NCBI GenBank assembly: GCA_000720805.1
Contig: JODI01000082.1
Span: forward strand, 1 to 35,424
Reading direction: 5' to 3'
DNA length: 35,424 bases
Source: Streptomyces violaceoruber
Lineage (GTDB): Bacteria > Actinomycetota > Actinomycetes > Streptomycetales > Streptomycetaceae
Part shown: piece after piece, positions 34,836-35,424 of the stretch
How the letters are laid out: each line of letters begins with the position of its first letter
Position numbering within the stretch: the first letter of the stretch is position 1
Position numbers and translations under genes: made by a program
Notes under the pieces: model-generated
What the model was told of the DNA's origin: nothing
What the model saw: only the letters and a program-made list of their open reading frames with translations
Database searches by the model: none

Positions 34836-35424
34836 TCAGGAGGTCTTCACCACGATGGTGCCGTTCTTGATGCCCTCTTCGGCCTTCTTGACGGCGGCCT
34901 GGATGTCCGCGTTGTTCTTGAAGGCCGGGTTGGACTGGGCGATGCCCACGGCACCCGACTTGAGGTCACCGCGGATCTCGCCGGAAAGCGGCTTCTCGTC
35001 CTTGATGACGGACTTCGAAAGGTCGTAGACCGCGCCGCCGACGTTCTTCAGGGCCGAGGTCAGGATGGAGTCCTTGTACTTCGCCAGCGCGCCCTGCTTG
35101 TACTGGTCGGAGTCCACGCCGATGGCCCACACCTTGTGCGCGGCCGCGGACTTCATCACACCCTGACCGGACAGACCGGCGGCGGCGTAGATCACGTCGG
35201 CGCCTGCCTCGATCTGGCCGTTGGCGGCACTCTCGCCCTTGTCCGGGCTGGAGAAACCACCCTCCTGAGGCGTCTGCGTCAGGTACTGCGACTCGATCTT
35301 GATCTTCGGGTCCACCGACTTGGCACCCTGGACGAAGCCCGCCTGGAACTTGTGGATCAGCGGAATGTCCACACCGCCGATGAAGCCGACATGGTCCTTC
35401 TTGGTCGCCTTCGCGGCGGCGACA
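34836..35424 (-). CDS. BMP-family nucleoside-binding lipoprotein (partial, 3' end)
   Basis: The frame is open to the window edge; the last ~195 residues are present and the N-terminus with its expected lipobox is outside. The sequence KKDHVGFIGGVDIPLIHKFQ, AGFVQGAKSVDP, GADVIYAAAGLSGQGV and WAIGVDSDQYKQG is that of the BMP (PnrA/TmpC) substrate-binding family, membrane-anchored receptors for nucleosides. GVDSDQY is the ligand-contacting loop and ILTSALKNVGGAVYDL a conserved helix. It lies upstream of the ABC operon on the same strand, with 235 bp between, so it should be the receptor for that transporter. Its promoter is not in the window, so whether it has the same palindrome is unknown. Confidence 0.92.
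   Translation of the reverse strand, partial: VAAAKATKKDHVGFIGGVDIPLIHKFQAGFVQGAKSVDPKIKIESQYLTQTPQEGGFSSPDKGESAANGQIEAGADVIYAAAGLSGQGVMKSAAAHKVWAIGVDSDQYKQGALAKYKDSILTSALKNVGGAVYDLSKSVIKDEKPLSGEIRGDLKSGAVGIAQSNPAFKNNADIQAAVKKAEEGIKNGTIVVKTS

Overview
The window is a high-GC actinobacterial chromosome segment, almost certainly Streptomyces. Codon third positions are nearly all G or C, GTG starts are frequent, genes overlap by four bases, and it carries a complete AfsQ1/AfsQ2/SigQ signalling locus. Gene content and order match what I remember of the S. coelicolor region from accA2 to the bmp lipoprotein genes. That is recollection; no search was run.

Layout. 1-171: 3' end of an acyl-CoA carboxylase alpha chain. 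448-3036: a DeoR-family regulator and an LpdA-type flavoprotein (minus). 3144-6526: a gamma-glutamylcyclotransferase-like protein, purine nucleoside phosphorylase (punA) and a PGM2-type phosphopentomutase/phosphohexomutase. 6527-7115: a gene-free block of nested repeats. 7116-7799: a PH-domain membrane protein. 7971-11300: deoC followed by an aldehyde dehydrogenase and a cysteine-free aldehyde-dehydrogenase-like protein. 11446-14450: a CsoR/CstR-family repressor, an MMPL transporter and a DUF302 protein, with three matching operators. 14498-14760: a frameshifted small secreted-protein gene. 14888-15523: a uridine-kinase-like P-loop protein. 15783-19660: sigQ, divergent from afsQ1-afsQ2-lipoprotein. 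19743-21014: VanZ, PspC and a small secreted protein. 21152-22315: adenosine deaminase (add). 22430-25709: an alpha/beta-hydrolase-like protein, LysR regulator and MFS transporter. 26325-28695: an ECF sigma factor with a SnoaL-like tail, an overlapping convergent STAS gene and an AEC transporter. 28769-34600: a five-gene minus-strand operon (ABC ATPase, two permeases, cdd, deoA), with a BMP-family binding protein upstream running off the window.

How it fits together. Spread over 31 kb is a nearly complete nucleoside uptake and catabolism pathway: BMP lipoprotein and ABC importer, Cdd and Add (deamination), PunA and DeoA (phosphorolysis), a mutase (pentose-1-P to pentose-5-P), DeoC (deoxyribose-5-P to glyceraldehyde-3-P and acetaldehyde), and an aldehyde dehydrogenase pair that could oxidise the acetaldehyde. 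The strongest unexplained signal is an exact 12-bp palindrome, CTACGCGCGTAG. It occurs four times, and each copy sits in the core promoter of one of these units (punA, deoC, add, ABC-cdd-deoA). I read it as the operator of one nucleoside regulon. Its regulator is not proven; the DeoR-family protein at 448-1410 is only a candidate.

Other signals worth following are a 163-nt hairpin (23253-23415) whose imperfect pairs are all G-U on the plus strand, a split ALDH16-like enzyme pair, a probable ATC start codon for the ABC ATPase, a 78-bp higher-order repeat at 6765, and a G-quadruplex-prone repeat just 3' of sigQ.
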